Origin: Salinimonas profundi
GTDB lineage: Bacteria; Pseudomonadota; Gammaproteobacteria; Enterobacterales; Alteromonadaceae
Length of the DNA: 64,000 nucleotides
Assembly: GCF_014750655.1 (NCBI RefSeq)
Contig: NZ_JABBXD010000003.1
Location: forward strand, 186,001-250,000
Direction: 5' to 3'
Of the stretch, positions 46,942 to 55,457 are shown in pieces; position 1 is the stretch's first letter, and each line of letters begins with the position of its first letter. The position numbers were made by a program, and so were the translations under genes. The notes beneath the pieces are model-generated. The model saw only the letters and a list, made by a program, of their open reading frames with translations, had not been told where the DNA came from and did no database searches.

Positions 46942-47223
46942 ATGACCGCAATAATCACGTTTACACTTATTTTTGTCCTGTTGGGGCTGGCTTATTATCT
47001 TGATGCCCGATACGGCTGGCAGTTTGTTGCCTGGATGAACGGCACCACGGACAACCCGTTTGTTTCTAAACCACGAAAGAATGCTTTCGCTCGTTCTGCA
47101 GAAAAACAGCAGCACGCCGATAAAGATAAAGAAATCAAGGCTCTCAGAGAAAGAATAGAAACGCTGGAGGCGATCGTTACTGACACCACCTTTGAGCTTA
47201 ACCAGAAGCTCAATCGTTTGTAG
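46942..47223 (+). CDS. Small PspB-like membrane/coiled-coil protein
   Basis: The 93-residue product has one N-terminal membrane helix (about 3-20) and a C-terminal coiled coil (residues 58-92: KEIKALRERIETLEAIVTD), the same plan and a similar C-terminal motif (RIxxLExI) as the phage-shock protein PspB. It is divergent from an ECF sigma factor gene, with AAGGA eight to nine bases upstream of the ATG, and convergent with the dehydrogenase gene. The PspB relation is resemblance only; no pspA or pspC is nearby. Confidence 0.6.
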   Translation: MTAIITFTLIFVLLGLAYYLDARYGWQFVAWMNGTTDNPFVSKPRKNAFARSAEKQQHADKDKEIKALRERIETLEAIVTDTTFELNQKLNRL

Positions 47224-47229
47224 ACTTCG

Positions 47230-48162
47230 CTATGTGGTGTGCTGCAAAAACTGCTTGATATTGGTTACCGCTTTATCTAAAAGCCGTTGCCTGGATTCGG
47301 TGGCGCCCCATGCTGAGTGCGGTGTGATAATCAGATTATCCAACGGCTCGGCCAGTAGCGGATTCTCTGATGATGGCGGCTCTGTGCTAAGCACATCCAG
47401 CCCTGCACCGGCGATACTGCCGCTGCGCAGCGCTTCTGCTAATGCATGTTCATCCACCAGCGTGCCACGAGCAGTATTGATAAGAAACGCACTGGATTTC
47501 ATCTTGTCCAGTGCGGCTTTATCAATAAGATTTTCGGTGTCCGGGGTCGCCGGGCAGTGCAAACTCACCACATCCGCGTCACTGAGCAGATCGTTCAACG
47601 GCGGGCGAGGATCGTCATTGCTGCCAGGGCGCGCGCTAAAGCTTACCCGCATCCCCAGCGCCTGACATACCCGCGCAAGGCCGCTACCTAGCTGACCGCT
47701 GCCAACAATCACCAGATGCTTATCGCGAAGCTCGGAAATCGGATAATCAAGCAGACAAAAATGCTCAGCATGTTGCCAGTCCGATGCTTTTACCGCCTGA
47801 TTGTAGCGCAAAAATGAGGTGGTCAGGTTAAGCAATAGCATCAGCGCGTGCTGAACAACAGAACCCGTCCCATAGCCTTCTACATTAGCCACACTGATCC
47901 CGTTATCTTGGCAGTAATCGGTATCTACATTGTTCATGCCCGTGGCCAGTACACCAATATAACGACACTGACTATCTTTAAGATTGTCGGCTTTCAACAC
48001 AACTTTGTTGGTCAGGATGATCTGCGCCCCGTCAATGCGTGCGTTTACCTTCTCAGCCGGGGTGTTATCAAAATAGGTCCAGCTGACCGGTAAGGCCTCC
48101 AGTGACGTCAAATCAAGATCATCTGGCTTCAGCGAAGCCATATCGAGTATTACACCTTTCAT
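47230..48162 (-). CDS. NAD-dependent D-2-hydroxyacid dehydrogenase
   Basis: This 310-residue protein has the split catalytic domain and the inserted nucleotide-binding domain of the family: GSGQLGSGLARV near residue 152, Arg in INTARGTLVDEHAL near 233, the acidic residue around 262 (LDVLSTEPP) and the catalytic His in TPHSAWG near 283. It may act as glycerate or hydroxypyruvate reductase, but the substrate cannot be fixed. It overlaps the thioesterase gene by four bases. Confidence 0.88.
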   Translation of the reverse strand: MKGVILDMASLKPDDLDLTSLEALPVSWTYFDNTPAEKVNARIDGAQIILTNKVVLKADNLKDSQCRYIGVLATGMNNVDTDYCQDNGISVANVEGYGTGSVVQHALMLLLNLTTSFLRYNQAVKASDWQHAEHFCLLDYPISELRDKHLVIVGSGQLGSGLARVCQALGMRVSFSARPGSNDDPRPPLNDLLSDADVVSLHCPATPDTENLIDKAALDKMKSSAFLINTARGTLVDEHALAEALRSGSIAGAGLDVLSTEPPSSENPLLAEPLDNLIITPHSAWGATESRQRLLDKAVTNIKQFLQHTT

Positions 48163-48599
48163 TCCAACTCCTCACTTAGTGCATCAAGCTGCAATTTGAT
48201 ATGACTGGGTATAGGAACGACCTTATCTGTCGCTCGCTCAACAAACACCTGCATAAACTGACCATGGGCCGCGCGCCGCCCTGTTTCTCCTGCGTAGACC
48301 GATACGCCGTATGTTACTGCGCTTCGGGCTAGCTTTATCACACGTAGTCCAACGGCAACCGGTTCCGGATAGCTCACTTTGGACATGTACTGACATTGAG
48401 AGCTGGTGACAAATGGCACAATCTTACTTGTTGCGACATTCAGCTCGCAGCGCTCACTTAAAAACTGATTTACCACTGAATCAAAAAAACTGTAGAACAC
48501 AACATTGCTGATGTGACCCAGGGCTTCGCAATCCTGCGCGCGGGTGGTGAGCTCAATATGGTAGGGATAATCGGCCAGAGAAGGGGCAAAATCAGTCAT
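48159..48599 (-). CDS. Acyl-CoA thioesterase, hotdog fold
   Basis: The 146-residue protein belongs to the 4-hydroxybenzoyl-CoA thioesterase/YbgC group, shown by the N-terminal active-site helix region with an acidic residue (DCEALGHISNVVFYSFF) and the strand pattern typical of hotdog enzymes. Its start lies upstream of, and its stop overlaps, the dehydrogenase gene by four bases, so the two are probably translated together. The acyl substrate is unknown. Confidence 0.8.
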   Translation of the reverse strand: MTDFAPSLADYPYHIELTTRAQDCEALGHISNVVFYSFFDSVVNQFLSERCELNVATSKIVPFVTSSQCQYMSKVSYPEPVAVGLRVIKLARSAVTYGVSVYAGETGRRAAHGQFMQVFVERATDKVVPIPSHIKLQLDALSEELE

Positions 48600-48674
48600 A
48601 GTCAGGCTCTGTCAAAAATAACAGCATACGTTGCCTGATGCAGAATTCCCACCCCGAGAGCCATTTTCAACGGA

Positions 48675-49787
48675 TTAGTCTGATGGCGATGCAAGCAGAA
48701 TCAAATCATCACGATGAACAATTTCCGGTCCACGTGTGAACCCTAAAAGCTGTTCAAAATCACTGCTTTTCGAACCTTTCAAGGTAAGTAAGTCATCACT
48801 ACTATAATTAACCAATCCTTTAGCGAAGAACGTATTGTCACAGGCAATGGTCACTGCATCACCGACCCGAAACTTGCCCTCAACACCGACAATACCTTTT
48901 GCCAGCAATGATGCGCCCCGTCCCTTTACTGCTGCCATCGCGCCAGCATCAACAACCAGTGAACCACGGGATTTTAAGGTATGTTGCAACCACAATTTGC
49001 GTGCATGAACAGGCGCCTGCGAGGGACAAAACAGCGACCCGTCCAGCTTCCCTTTGATAAGGGCATCAAAGGCTGATTTGTGATGTCCGTTGATGATGCA
49101 GGTCTGTATTCCGCTCCCCATACAGGTTTGAGCGGCCTGCAACTTAGTCAGCATGCCGCCTGTTCCCACCGCCGAACCGGCACCGCCAGCCAGGCGCATA
49201 ATTTTTTCGTCTATCCTGAAAATTTTATCAAGGCGGGTGGCTGCAGGATTTTTGCGGGGATCGGCAGTATACAGACCATCAACATCCGAACAGATTATCA
49301 GTGTATCAGCCTGAGCAACAAGCGCAGTGTAGGCAGCCAGATTATCATTATCGCCGACTTTCAGTTCATCCACCGCAACAGTGTCATTCTCGTTAATAAT
49401 CGGGACAGCGCCGTGTTTGAGCAGCTGATTAATTGTATTTTTGATATTTACATACCGGGTTCGGTCGTGCAGGTCGCCCGCGGTAAGCAGAAGCTGGGCA
49501 CAGGGGCGGTCAAATAGTTGCTGCCAGCACGCCATCATCTGAGTCTGACCAATCGCAGCCATTGCCTGCTTTTCAGCAATGGTAGGCCGATGTGTGACGG
49601 GTACCTGCTGACGGCCTGCCGCCACGCTGCCTGATGAAACGATAATCACATCTTTACCGGCCTGTTGTGAACGCATAACAAATTGCGCCAGAGGTTGTAA
49701 AAGCTTCGGATTACAGCCTCTGCCTTCAGGTGCAATCAGAGCGCTACCCACCTTGATCACGGCACGCTGCCAGCTCAGCCTGTTCAT
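48675..49787 (-). CDS. proB: ProB, glutamate 5-kinase
   Basis: The enzyme phosphorylates glutamate as the first step of proline synthesis. The 370-residue product has the amino-acid kinase domain (AVIKVGSALIAPEG at the start, IVSSGSVAAGRQQV near 48, INENDTVAVDELKVGDND near 140, TADPRKNP near 180) and a C-terminal PUA domain (about 275-365). I chose the ATG at 49787, matching E. coli ProB, over the ATG 12 codons earlier; no strong ribosome site favours either. proA is not adjacent, unlike in E. coli. Confidence 0.92.
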   Translation of the reverse strand: MNRLSWQRAVIKVGSALIAPEGRGCNPKLLQPLAQFVMRSQQAGKDVIIVSSGSVAAGRQQVPVTHRPTIAEKQAMAAIGQTQMMACWQQLFDRPCAQLLLTAGDLHDRTRYVNIKNTINQLLKHGAVPIINENDTVAVDELKVGDNDNLAAYTALVAQADTLIICSDVDGLYTADPRKNPAATRLDKIFRIDEKIMRLAGGAGSAVGTGGMLTKLQAAQTCMGSGIQTCIINGHHKSAFDALIKGKLDGSLFCPSQAPVHARKLWLQHTLKSRGSLVVDAGAMAAVKGRGASLLAKGIVGVEGKFRVGDAVTIACDNTFFAKGLVNYSSDDLLTLKGSKSSDFEQLLGFTRGPEIVHRDDLILLASPSD

Positions 49788-49992
49788 AAACGTTATGCCT
49801 AAAAAGGGAAGAAATTTAAGCATACGACAGAATACTGCAACGGAAAAAGTGCTTATTCTAATTAATTTTCACAGTCTGCCTTTGCGGTGAATTTTTGACT
49901 TATTGCGGCTAAGACCTCCAAAAGTGAGTCAACTAACGATAGAATGACAGTTTCGATGCCCTTAACTTAGCAATATCTAGCAAGGAATCTGC

Positions 49993-52467
49993 ATGAGTAA
50001 ACGACAAAACCGCCTGTTCTGGCTGGTGTCTGCAGTATCAGTGATGCTGCATGTACCGGTTGCCGCCAGTTCAGCGATAAAACAAACAAAAGGCGACTTT
50101 GAAGATAAATTCCGACAGCTGGAAGAAACCCTGCCCACACCAAATGTCTACCGCAACGCAGCGGGTGCACCAGGTCATCAGTACTGGCAGCAGGAAGTAG
50201 ATTACAAGATCGACGTGAAGCTGAATGAAGAAAAGCGTCGCATCGAAGCCTCTGAGCAAATCACTTACAAAAATAATTCGCCTGACACACTGAAATATTT
50301 GTGGATTCAGCTGGATCAGAACAAATACCGCGAAGACTCCATGTCGGCGTTGACGACGACCTTTGGTGGTATTGGCAATCGCGGACCGGCAACGCAGTCT
50401 GCGTCATCAGACGCGCCGGCCCGGCTGAGCATGGGCGCGTTGCGTCGCCAGCAATTCGTAGAAGACACGGAACTAGGTTACGACATTAAGAAAGTAGCGA
50501 CCGGTAACGGTAAAAAGCTGCACCATGTCATTGTTGGTACATTAATGCGTGTTGATCTGGATAAGCCGCTCAAAGCGGGTCAGCAGACCAGTCTTAACAT
50601 TGATTTTGCCTTCAATATTGTAGAAGAGGATGCGGTTAGTGCCCGGGCAGGTTACGAGCACTTCCCTGATGATGAGCGCGAAGGCGGCAACGATATCTTT
50701 TTGCTGGCCCAGTGGTTCCCTCGCCTTGCGGCATATACTGACTATGAGGCCTGGACAAATAAAGAATTTATTGGTCGCGGTGAGTTCACTCTGGAATTCG
50801 GTGATTACGATGTGAATATTACCGTTCCTGCTGACCATATCGTGTCGTCTACCGGTACATTGCAAAACCCTAAAGACGTGCTGACGAAAACGCAGCGTGA
50901 CCGTCTGAAAAAAGCAGAAAATGCTGATCGGGCCGTTTTTGTCGTGACGGCAGAAGAAGCTTTGGAAAACGAAAAAGCCGGCACATCAAAAACCAAGACA
51001 TGGCGCTTTAAAGCGAAGAACATTCGTGACTTCGCCTGGGCGTCATCACGTAAGTTTATGTGGGATGCACGCGGCTTCAAGCAGGAAAATGAAGACAATC
51101 CACTGGTTATGGCAATGTCTTTTTATCCTAAAGAAGGCGGCGACCTGTGGAAGAAGTACTCCACTGAATCAGTGATCCACACACTGGATGTTTATAACCG
51201 CTTTACCTTTGACTATCCATATCCAACAGCACAGTCGGTGAATGGTCCGGTAGGTGGCATGGAATATCCGATGATTTCCTTTAACGGCCCACGTACTGAG
51301 TTGCAGGATGATGGTTCACGTACCTATTCGCTGGCCGAAAAGCGCTTTCTGATTGGCGTGGTAATCCACGAGGTAGGCCACAACTACTTCCCTATGATCG
51401 TAAACTCTGACGAGCGTCAGTGGACCTGGATGGATGAAGGCCTGAACAGCTTTCTTGATGGCGTTGCCGGGCGCGAGTGGGATCCGAATATCCCATGGGG
51501 CGTAGAGCCGCGTGATGTAGTGTGGTATATGAAATCATCATCCCAGGTGCCTATTATGACTCAGTCTGATTCGGTACTGCACCTTGGCCCTAACGCATAC
51601 ACCAAGCCAGCTGTCGCGCTGAACATTTTGCGTGAAACAATTCTGGGCCGTGAGTTGTTTGACTTTGCATTTCGTGAATATGCTCAGCGTTGGATGTTCA
51701 AGCGCCCTACACCAGCTGATTTCTTCCGCACTATGGAAGAAGCGTCAGGGGTAGACCTGGATTGGTTCTGGCGCGGCTGGTTCTACAGCACTGATCATGT
51801 CGATATCGCCATCGACCGTGTGTATAAACTACGCTTAGATACTGAAGATCCGGACATTGATTTGAAGCGCCAGCGTGAAGCTGAAATGGAAAAACCGATG
51901 TCGTTAACGGTCGAGCGTAATGAACAGGAAGGTCGCCAGCTGTGGGTTGAGCGTTTTGACGATATCAAAGATTTCTACGACGATAACGATCAATACACGC
52001 CGAATAACAAAGACCGCAACAAGTATCGCGACTTCCTTAAAGATCTGGAGCCGTGGGAACGTAAAGCATTTGAGCGCGCGGTTCGTGAAGATAAAAATTA
52101 TTATGTGATGGAATTCTCTAACAAGGGTGGTCTGGTCATGCCAATCATTCTGGAGTTAGAGTTTGCTGACGGCACTAAAGAAATGAAGCGTATTCCGGCT
52201 GAAATCTGGCGTCGTACTCCTAAAGCGGTGTCTAAGCTTATCGTTACGGAAAAGGATAAAGAGCTGGTTAGCGTCGCGGTCGATCCTCGCTGGGAAACGG
52301 CAGATGTCGATGTGGAAAACAACTACTATCCACGCCGTATTATTCCTTCACGTATCGAGGCGTACAAGTCAGAAAAAAGCAGCAAGCGTGTCTACAAAGA
52401 CCTGATGCAGGAAAGTAAGACCGAGCTTAAGACAGACGATGACGACAGCGACAGTGATGACGATTAA
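49993..52467 (+). CDS. Exported M1 family metallopeptidase
   Basis: The 824-residue protein has a signal peptide (about residues 8-27), an N-terminal beta domain and a gluzincin catalytic domain with HEVGH (His459, Glu460, His463) and Glu482 as the third zinc ligand in WMDEGLNSF, 19 residues later. It also has the exopeptidase GGMEYP motif near 421. The tail is strongly acidic (Asp and Ser repeats). AAGGA stands seven bases upstream of the ATG. It probably releases amino acids from peptides in the periplasm. The DUF6702 gene overlaps its end. Confidence 0.93.
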   Translation: MSKRQNRLFWLVSAVSVMLHVPVAASSAIKQTKGDFEDKFRQLEETLPTPNVYRNAAGAPGHQYWQQEVDYKIDVKLNEEKRRIEASEQITYKNNSPDTLKYLWIQLDQNKYREDSMSALTTTFGGIGNRGPATQSASSDAPARLSMGALRRQQFVEDTELGYDIKKVATGNGKKLHHVIVGTLMRVDLDKPLKAGQQTSLNIDFAFNIVEEDAVSARAGYEHFPDDEREGGNDIFLLAQWFPRLAAYTDYEAWTNKEFIGRGEFTLEFGDYDVNITVPADHIVSSTGTLQNPKDVLTKTQRDRLKKAENADRAVFVVTAEEALENEKAGTSKTKTWRFKAKNIRDFAWASSRKFMWDARGFKQENEDNPLVMAMSFYPKEGGDLWKKYSTESVIHTLDVYNRFTFDYPYPTAQSVNGPVGGMEYPMISFNGPRTELQDDGSRTYSLAEKRFLIGVVIHEVGHNYFPMIVNSDERQWTWMDEGLNSFLDGVAGREWDPNIPWGVEPRDVVWYMKSSSQVPIMTQSDSVLHLGPNAYTKPAVALNILRETILGRELFDFAFREYAQRWMFKRPTPADFFRTMEEASGVDLDWFWRGWFYSTDHVDIAIDRVYKLRLDTEDPDIDLKRQREAEMEKPMSLTVERNEQEGRQLWVERFDDIKDFYDDNDQYTPNNKDRNKYRDFLKDLEPWERKAFERAVREDKNYYVMEFSNKGGLVMPIILELEFADGTKEMKRIPAEIWRRTPKAVSKLIVTEKDKELVSVAVDPRWETADVDVENNYYPRRIIPSRIEAYKSEKSSKRVYKDLMQESKTELKTDDDDSDSDDD

Positions 52468-52987
52468 GTATGTGATGCAACGCACCTTGCAGTGGGGCCT
52501 TATGGCCTTACTGTTGGTGTCGTGCGCCCAGGCTCAGGCGCATCAGATTAAAGCCGCCATCACGACAGTGTTGTTTAATCCGCGCACTGAAAATATTGAG
52601 GTTATGCATCGCTTCAATTTGCATGATGCCGAGCACGCTGTTAAGCGATTGTTTGATAAACATGCTGACATACTGGACGATGAAAAAACGCAGCAGGCTT
52701 TTGCCGATTACGTTACAGAGCGTTTTTCAGTTCGTAATGCTGAAGGCAAGACGCTAACTCTAAATACAGTAGGGTTTGAAACGGAAGGTAAGTTCTTCTG
52801 GGTTTATCAGGAAACCGATCAGCCGCCCAAGCTCGAAGGCCTTCAAATCAAGCACGATGCATTGCGCGACCTGTGGCCATCACAGGTCAACACACTTAAC
52901 GTTGAAGGCAAAGGTGACATCAAAACACTACGATTTGAAGGTAACGCCACGTTGCTCAAAGTAGAGTTTGAGGGTCATCACCACTAA
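52457..52987 (+). CDS. Exported DUF6702-like protein partnering the M1 peptidase
   Basis: This product of about 176 residues has a signal peptide (ending near SCAQAQA) and a soluble domain of about 145 residues with DUF6702 features (HQIKAAITTVLFNPRTENIEV near the mature start, the HDAEHAV helix, and a final KTLRFEGNATLLKVEF strand). The function is unknown. Starts at 52439, 52457 or 52475 are all possible; the second overlaps the acidic tail codons of the M1 gene and implies coupled translation. It ends in HHH. Confidence 0.7.
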   Translation: MTIKYVMQRTLQWGLMALLLVSCAQAQAHQIKAAITTVLFNPRTENIEVMHRFNLHDAEHAVKRLFDKHADILDDEKTQQAFADYVTERFSVRNAEGKTLTLNTVGFETEGKFFWVYQETDQPPKLEGLQIKHDALRDLWPSQVNTLNVEGKGDIKTLRFEGNATLLKVEFEGHHH

Positions 52988-53012
52988 AGTCTTACATTCA
53001 CATCATTGCAAC

Positions 53013-53065
53013 ATCAGCCCGCTTTACCCATTATAAACAGATGATGGTTAACGGGCTGATTTTTT
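53013..53065 (+). terminator. Terminator after the M1/DUF6702 operon
   Basis: ATCAGCCCG and CGGGCTGAT form a 9-bp stem around a 30-base loop that can itself partly pair (TTTACCCAT with ATGGTTAA), followed by six T. The next start codon begins at the base after the T-run. Confidence 0.8.
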
Positions 53066-53329
53066 ATGAGCGCATCAGAGAGCTTTTCGAACCGCAAGAA
53101 TATTATCTGGGTCTACCTTTCCGGCGCGATGGCGCTTACATTTATCGTTCTGCTTTTCTTACCTGATTCAGGTACCGGCGGCGCGACCTTATCATTATAT
53201 TCAACCATGTTGTGGTGCGGATTATTCGGCGCGGCGCTGTTCAGATACCTGCTTAAAAATACCTGGGCAGGATTTGCCGCAGGCAGCGCTATCGGCATGA
53301 TGATTCAAATCGCTTCACAAGTGGTGTGA
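53066..53329 (+). CDS. Small two-helix membrane protein
   Basis: The 87-residue product has hydrophobic helices at about residues 14-31 and 43-60 and a glycine-rich C-terminal segment that could be a third (FAAGSAIGMMIQIASQVV). I know no family. No ribosome site is seen, because the start codon abuts the T-run of the upstream terminator; translation from an internal start, or from a leaderless transcript, is possible. It converges on the DUF6482-like gene. Confidence 0.5.
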   Translation: MSASESFSNRKNIIWVYLSGAMALTFIVLLFLPDSGTGGATLSLYSTMLWCGLFGAALFRYLLKNTWAGFAAGSAIGMMIQIASQVV

Positions 53330-53333
53330 CACG

Positions 53334-53645
53334 CTAATAAGGCAATTGCATAGTGAATGGCAGTGCGGTCTGCGTATCTGACTTGGGCGGATTGCCAATC
53401 ATCTCTTCATATGGCGTGTCATGGATCATCACGGCCTGGGTAACCTGGCAGGATTCGAATGCCTCTCGAATATGTCCGGCACTGAAAAAGCGCATAGGCC
53501 GGTCCTTTTCATCGTAGACAAATCCGGTCTTCTCCCCGATGGTTATCTGCACCAGATAGACGTTCATCTCAAATGACTGAACCTCCAGATAATCAATATC
53601 AGGATTTCGTTGCATCAAATCTTTCATTAAAAACTTATGCATCAT
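53334..53645 (-). CDS. DUF6482-like small protein
   Basis: The 103-residue protein is soluble and shows the pattern of the DUF6482 family: LEVQSFEMNVYLVQI in the N-terminal half, a central DEKDRPMRFFSAGHIREAF helix, and the late HDTPYEEMIGNPP motif. The function is not known. The assignment is from memory of this pattern. It is a single-gene unit; the 293-base gap upstream has an AAATCTT/AAGATTT repeat at 53705-53722 and otherwise nothing I can name. Confidence 0.6.
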   Translation of the reverse strand: MMHKFLMKDLMQRNPDIDYLEVQSFEMNVYLVQITIGEKTGFVYDEKDRPMRFFSAGHIREAFESCQVTQAVMIHDTPYEEMIGNPPKSDTQTALPFTMQLPY

Positions 53646-53938
53646 GGATTCCCGCGAGAGGTTTGAATTACTACTATACTAACTCTGTCACACTGGTGTT
53701 CATTAAATCTTCGCAAAGATTTCTCTGATAAGGTCATTAAACATTGAGTGTGAATGGTCACGACAATAAAGATTTTTGGCGTTAAAACGATCAAATTCTG
53801 TCTTTTTAATGTAGGAAAATGAACCAATCATGGAAATTTGCGTTTGTGCGTCCAACGCCCTTTCGTCATAAACGCATAGCAAGTATGATTCTTGTAAGAC
53901 ATTGTTCTGAGGATTAATTTTTATATGGTGGATATGTT

Positions 53939-54799
53939 ATGAGTGACCCGTCAGAAAAACGCAAGGTAGCCCCGCACATTGTACTAATAGCCATTATCAT
54001 CATTATTATTTTGGCCGTTGTGTTCTGGCCGTCTGATGATTCGTCTGAACAGGTAGAGGAAGCCGAGCCGACGGTTGAACCTCAAGACAACCTACCCTCC
54101 GACCAGGGCGATACAGAAGAATTCGAAGGAACGCCGGAACCTGAACCGGTAGAGATAGATCCTGAAACTGAGCCTGAGCCGATGCCTGAACAGGAAGAAC
54201 CCGAGCCAGAGCCGCTGGATAGCAGCGATGAAGGGATTAAGAAGTCGCTTTCCGGATTGAGCGAACAACAAGATACCAATACATTCCTGGTGGATGAAGG
54301 GTTATTGCAACGCTTCGTTGTTTCAGTGACAAACGTTGCCAACGAAGAGATGGCTAATCAACAGCCACTTAAAACACCTGAGCAGACTTTCCGCGTTTAC
54401 AGTCAGGCCGGCAAAGAATGGATCGACGCCGCCAGCTATAAGCGGTATACCCCTTATGTTGATATGATGGAGTCGATGGATAACGAGGAACTGGTAGATC
54501 TGTATAAAAACTATCGCCCTCAGATTCAGGAAAAGTATGCTGAGATCGGCAACCCCGACGAATCGTTTGATGCAGTCGCTGTTAAAGCCATCAACGAACT
54601 ACTGAATACACCGGAAGTACCGGTACCAGTAGAAGTTTATAGTGATTCTGTAGCGTATAAATATGCAGATCCACAACTGGAAAATCTTAGTGCACCGCAA
54701 AAGCAGTTATTGCGCACAGGACCTGACAACATGCGTCGAATTAAAGCCAAGTTACGCGAAATAAAAGCCATGCTTGAGGAACAAGATGGATCTCAATAG
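53939..54799 (+). CDS. DUF3014 family membrane-anchored protein
   Basis: The 286-residue protein has one N-terminal helix (about residues 12-29), then a linker of about 60 residues made mostly of Glu and Pro, then the DUF3014 domain (about 85-280, with NVANEEMANQQPL and SYKRYTPYVDMMESMDNEEL). The linker would reach far into the periplasm. GGTGGA stands eight bases upstream of the ATG. It overlaps the DUF1285 gene by 14 bases. The function is unknown. Confidence 0.85.
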   Translation: MSDPSEKRKVAPHIVLIAIIIIIILAVVFWPSDDSSEQVEEAEPTVEPQDNLPSDQGDTEEFEGTPEPEPVEIDPETEPEPMPEQEEPEPEPLDSSDEGIKKSLSGLSEQQDTNTFLVDEGLLQRFVVSVTNVANEEMANQQPLKTPEQTFRVYSQAGKEWIDAASYKRYTPYVDMMESMDNEELVDLYKNYRPQIQEKYAEIGNPDESFDAVAVKAINELLNTPEVPVPVEVYSDSVAYKYADPQLENLSAPQKQLLRTGPDNMRRIKAKLREIKAMLEEQDGSQ

Positions 54800-55355
54800 A
54801 TTCAGTCAGCAAATATCGGATGCTGCGGGAGATACCACCCGCAGTATTCCTCCCGTTGATAAATGGGATCCGGAATTTTGCGGCAACATGAATATGACGA
54901 TCAAACTTGATGGTAGCTGGCATTATGAAGACAGCCCTGTGGGTCGCCAATCTTTAGTACGGTTGTTTTCATCTGTTATCAAAAAAGAGGATGACAACTA
55001 CTTTCTGGTAACGCCGGTAGAAAAACTTGGTATTGTTGTTGAGGATGTCCCGTTTCTGGTTACGCAGTGGGAAGAGGATGATGACAGTATCGTGTTTACT
55101 ACCAACGTCGGTGATCGGTTTACGTTATCATCCAATCATCCTATAGAGTTGCGTAATCCCCCAAAAGCGTTAGGCGCACCGGACAGTACGCCCATTCCCT
55201 ACGTATGCGTCAGAACAAACCTCTGGGCGCGTATCAATCAAAATGTATACTATCAGCTGGTTGAGCACGCTCAGCGCCGGCATAAAAATGGCCGACAGCA
55301 GCTTTATGTAACCAGCGAGTACGAACCTTTTGTTATTGGTGAGCTTGCGGAATAA
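54786..55355 (+). CDS. DUF1285 family protein
   Basis: The 189-residue soluble protein has the DUF1285 pattern: PPVDKWDPEFCGNMNMTIK near the start, GSWHYEDSPVGRQSLVRLFS, DNYFLVTPVEKLGIVVEDVP and the late VRTNLWARINQNVYYQLVE. I chose the ATG at 54786 because GAGGA precedes it by five to six bases; this places the start inside the last codons of the DUF3014 gene, so the two are translated together. The function is unknown. Confidence 0.88.
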   Translation: MDLNRFSQQISDAAGDTTRSIPPVDKWDPEFCGNMNMTIKLDGSWHYEDSPVGRQSLVRLFSSVIKKEDDNYFLVTPVEKLGIVVEDVPFLVTQWEEDDDSIVFTTNVGDRFTLSSNHPIELRNPPKALGAPDSTPIPYVCVRTNLWARINQNVYYQLVEHAQRRHKNGRQQLYVTSEYEPFVIGELAE

Positions 55356-55457
55356 ATTTCAGAAGTGGCCCACCCGGGCCATTCTTTACAATCACTTTAC
55401 ATATCCGTCCGCTCTGCCCTATTGTTACCTTCCACCTAATAAACGGAAAACCGCTTT

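Noticed and set aside
47192..47665. Open frame opposite the D-2-hydroxyacid dehydrogenase
   Set aside because: Antisense shadow of a conserved dehydrogenase.
53642..53827. 61-codon minus-strand frame in the gap before DUF3014
   Set aside because: Low-complexity content, no ribosome site, and overlap with the likely promoter and leader of the DUF6482-like gene.
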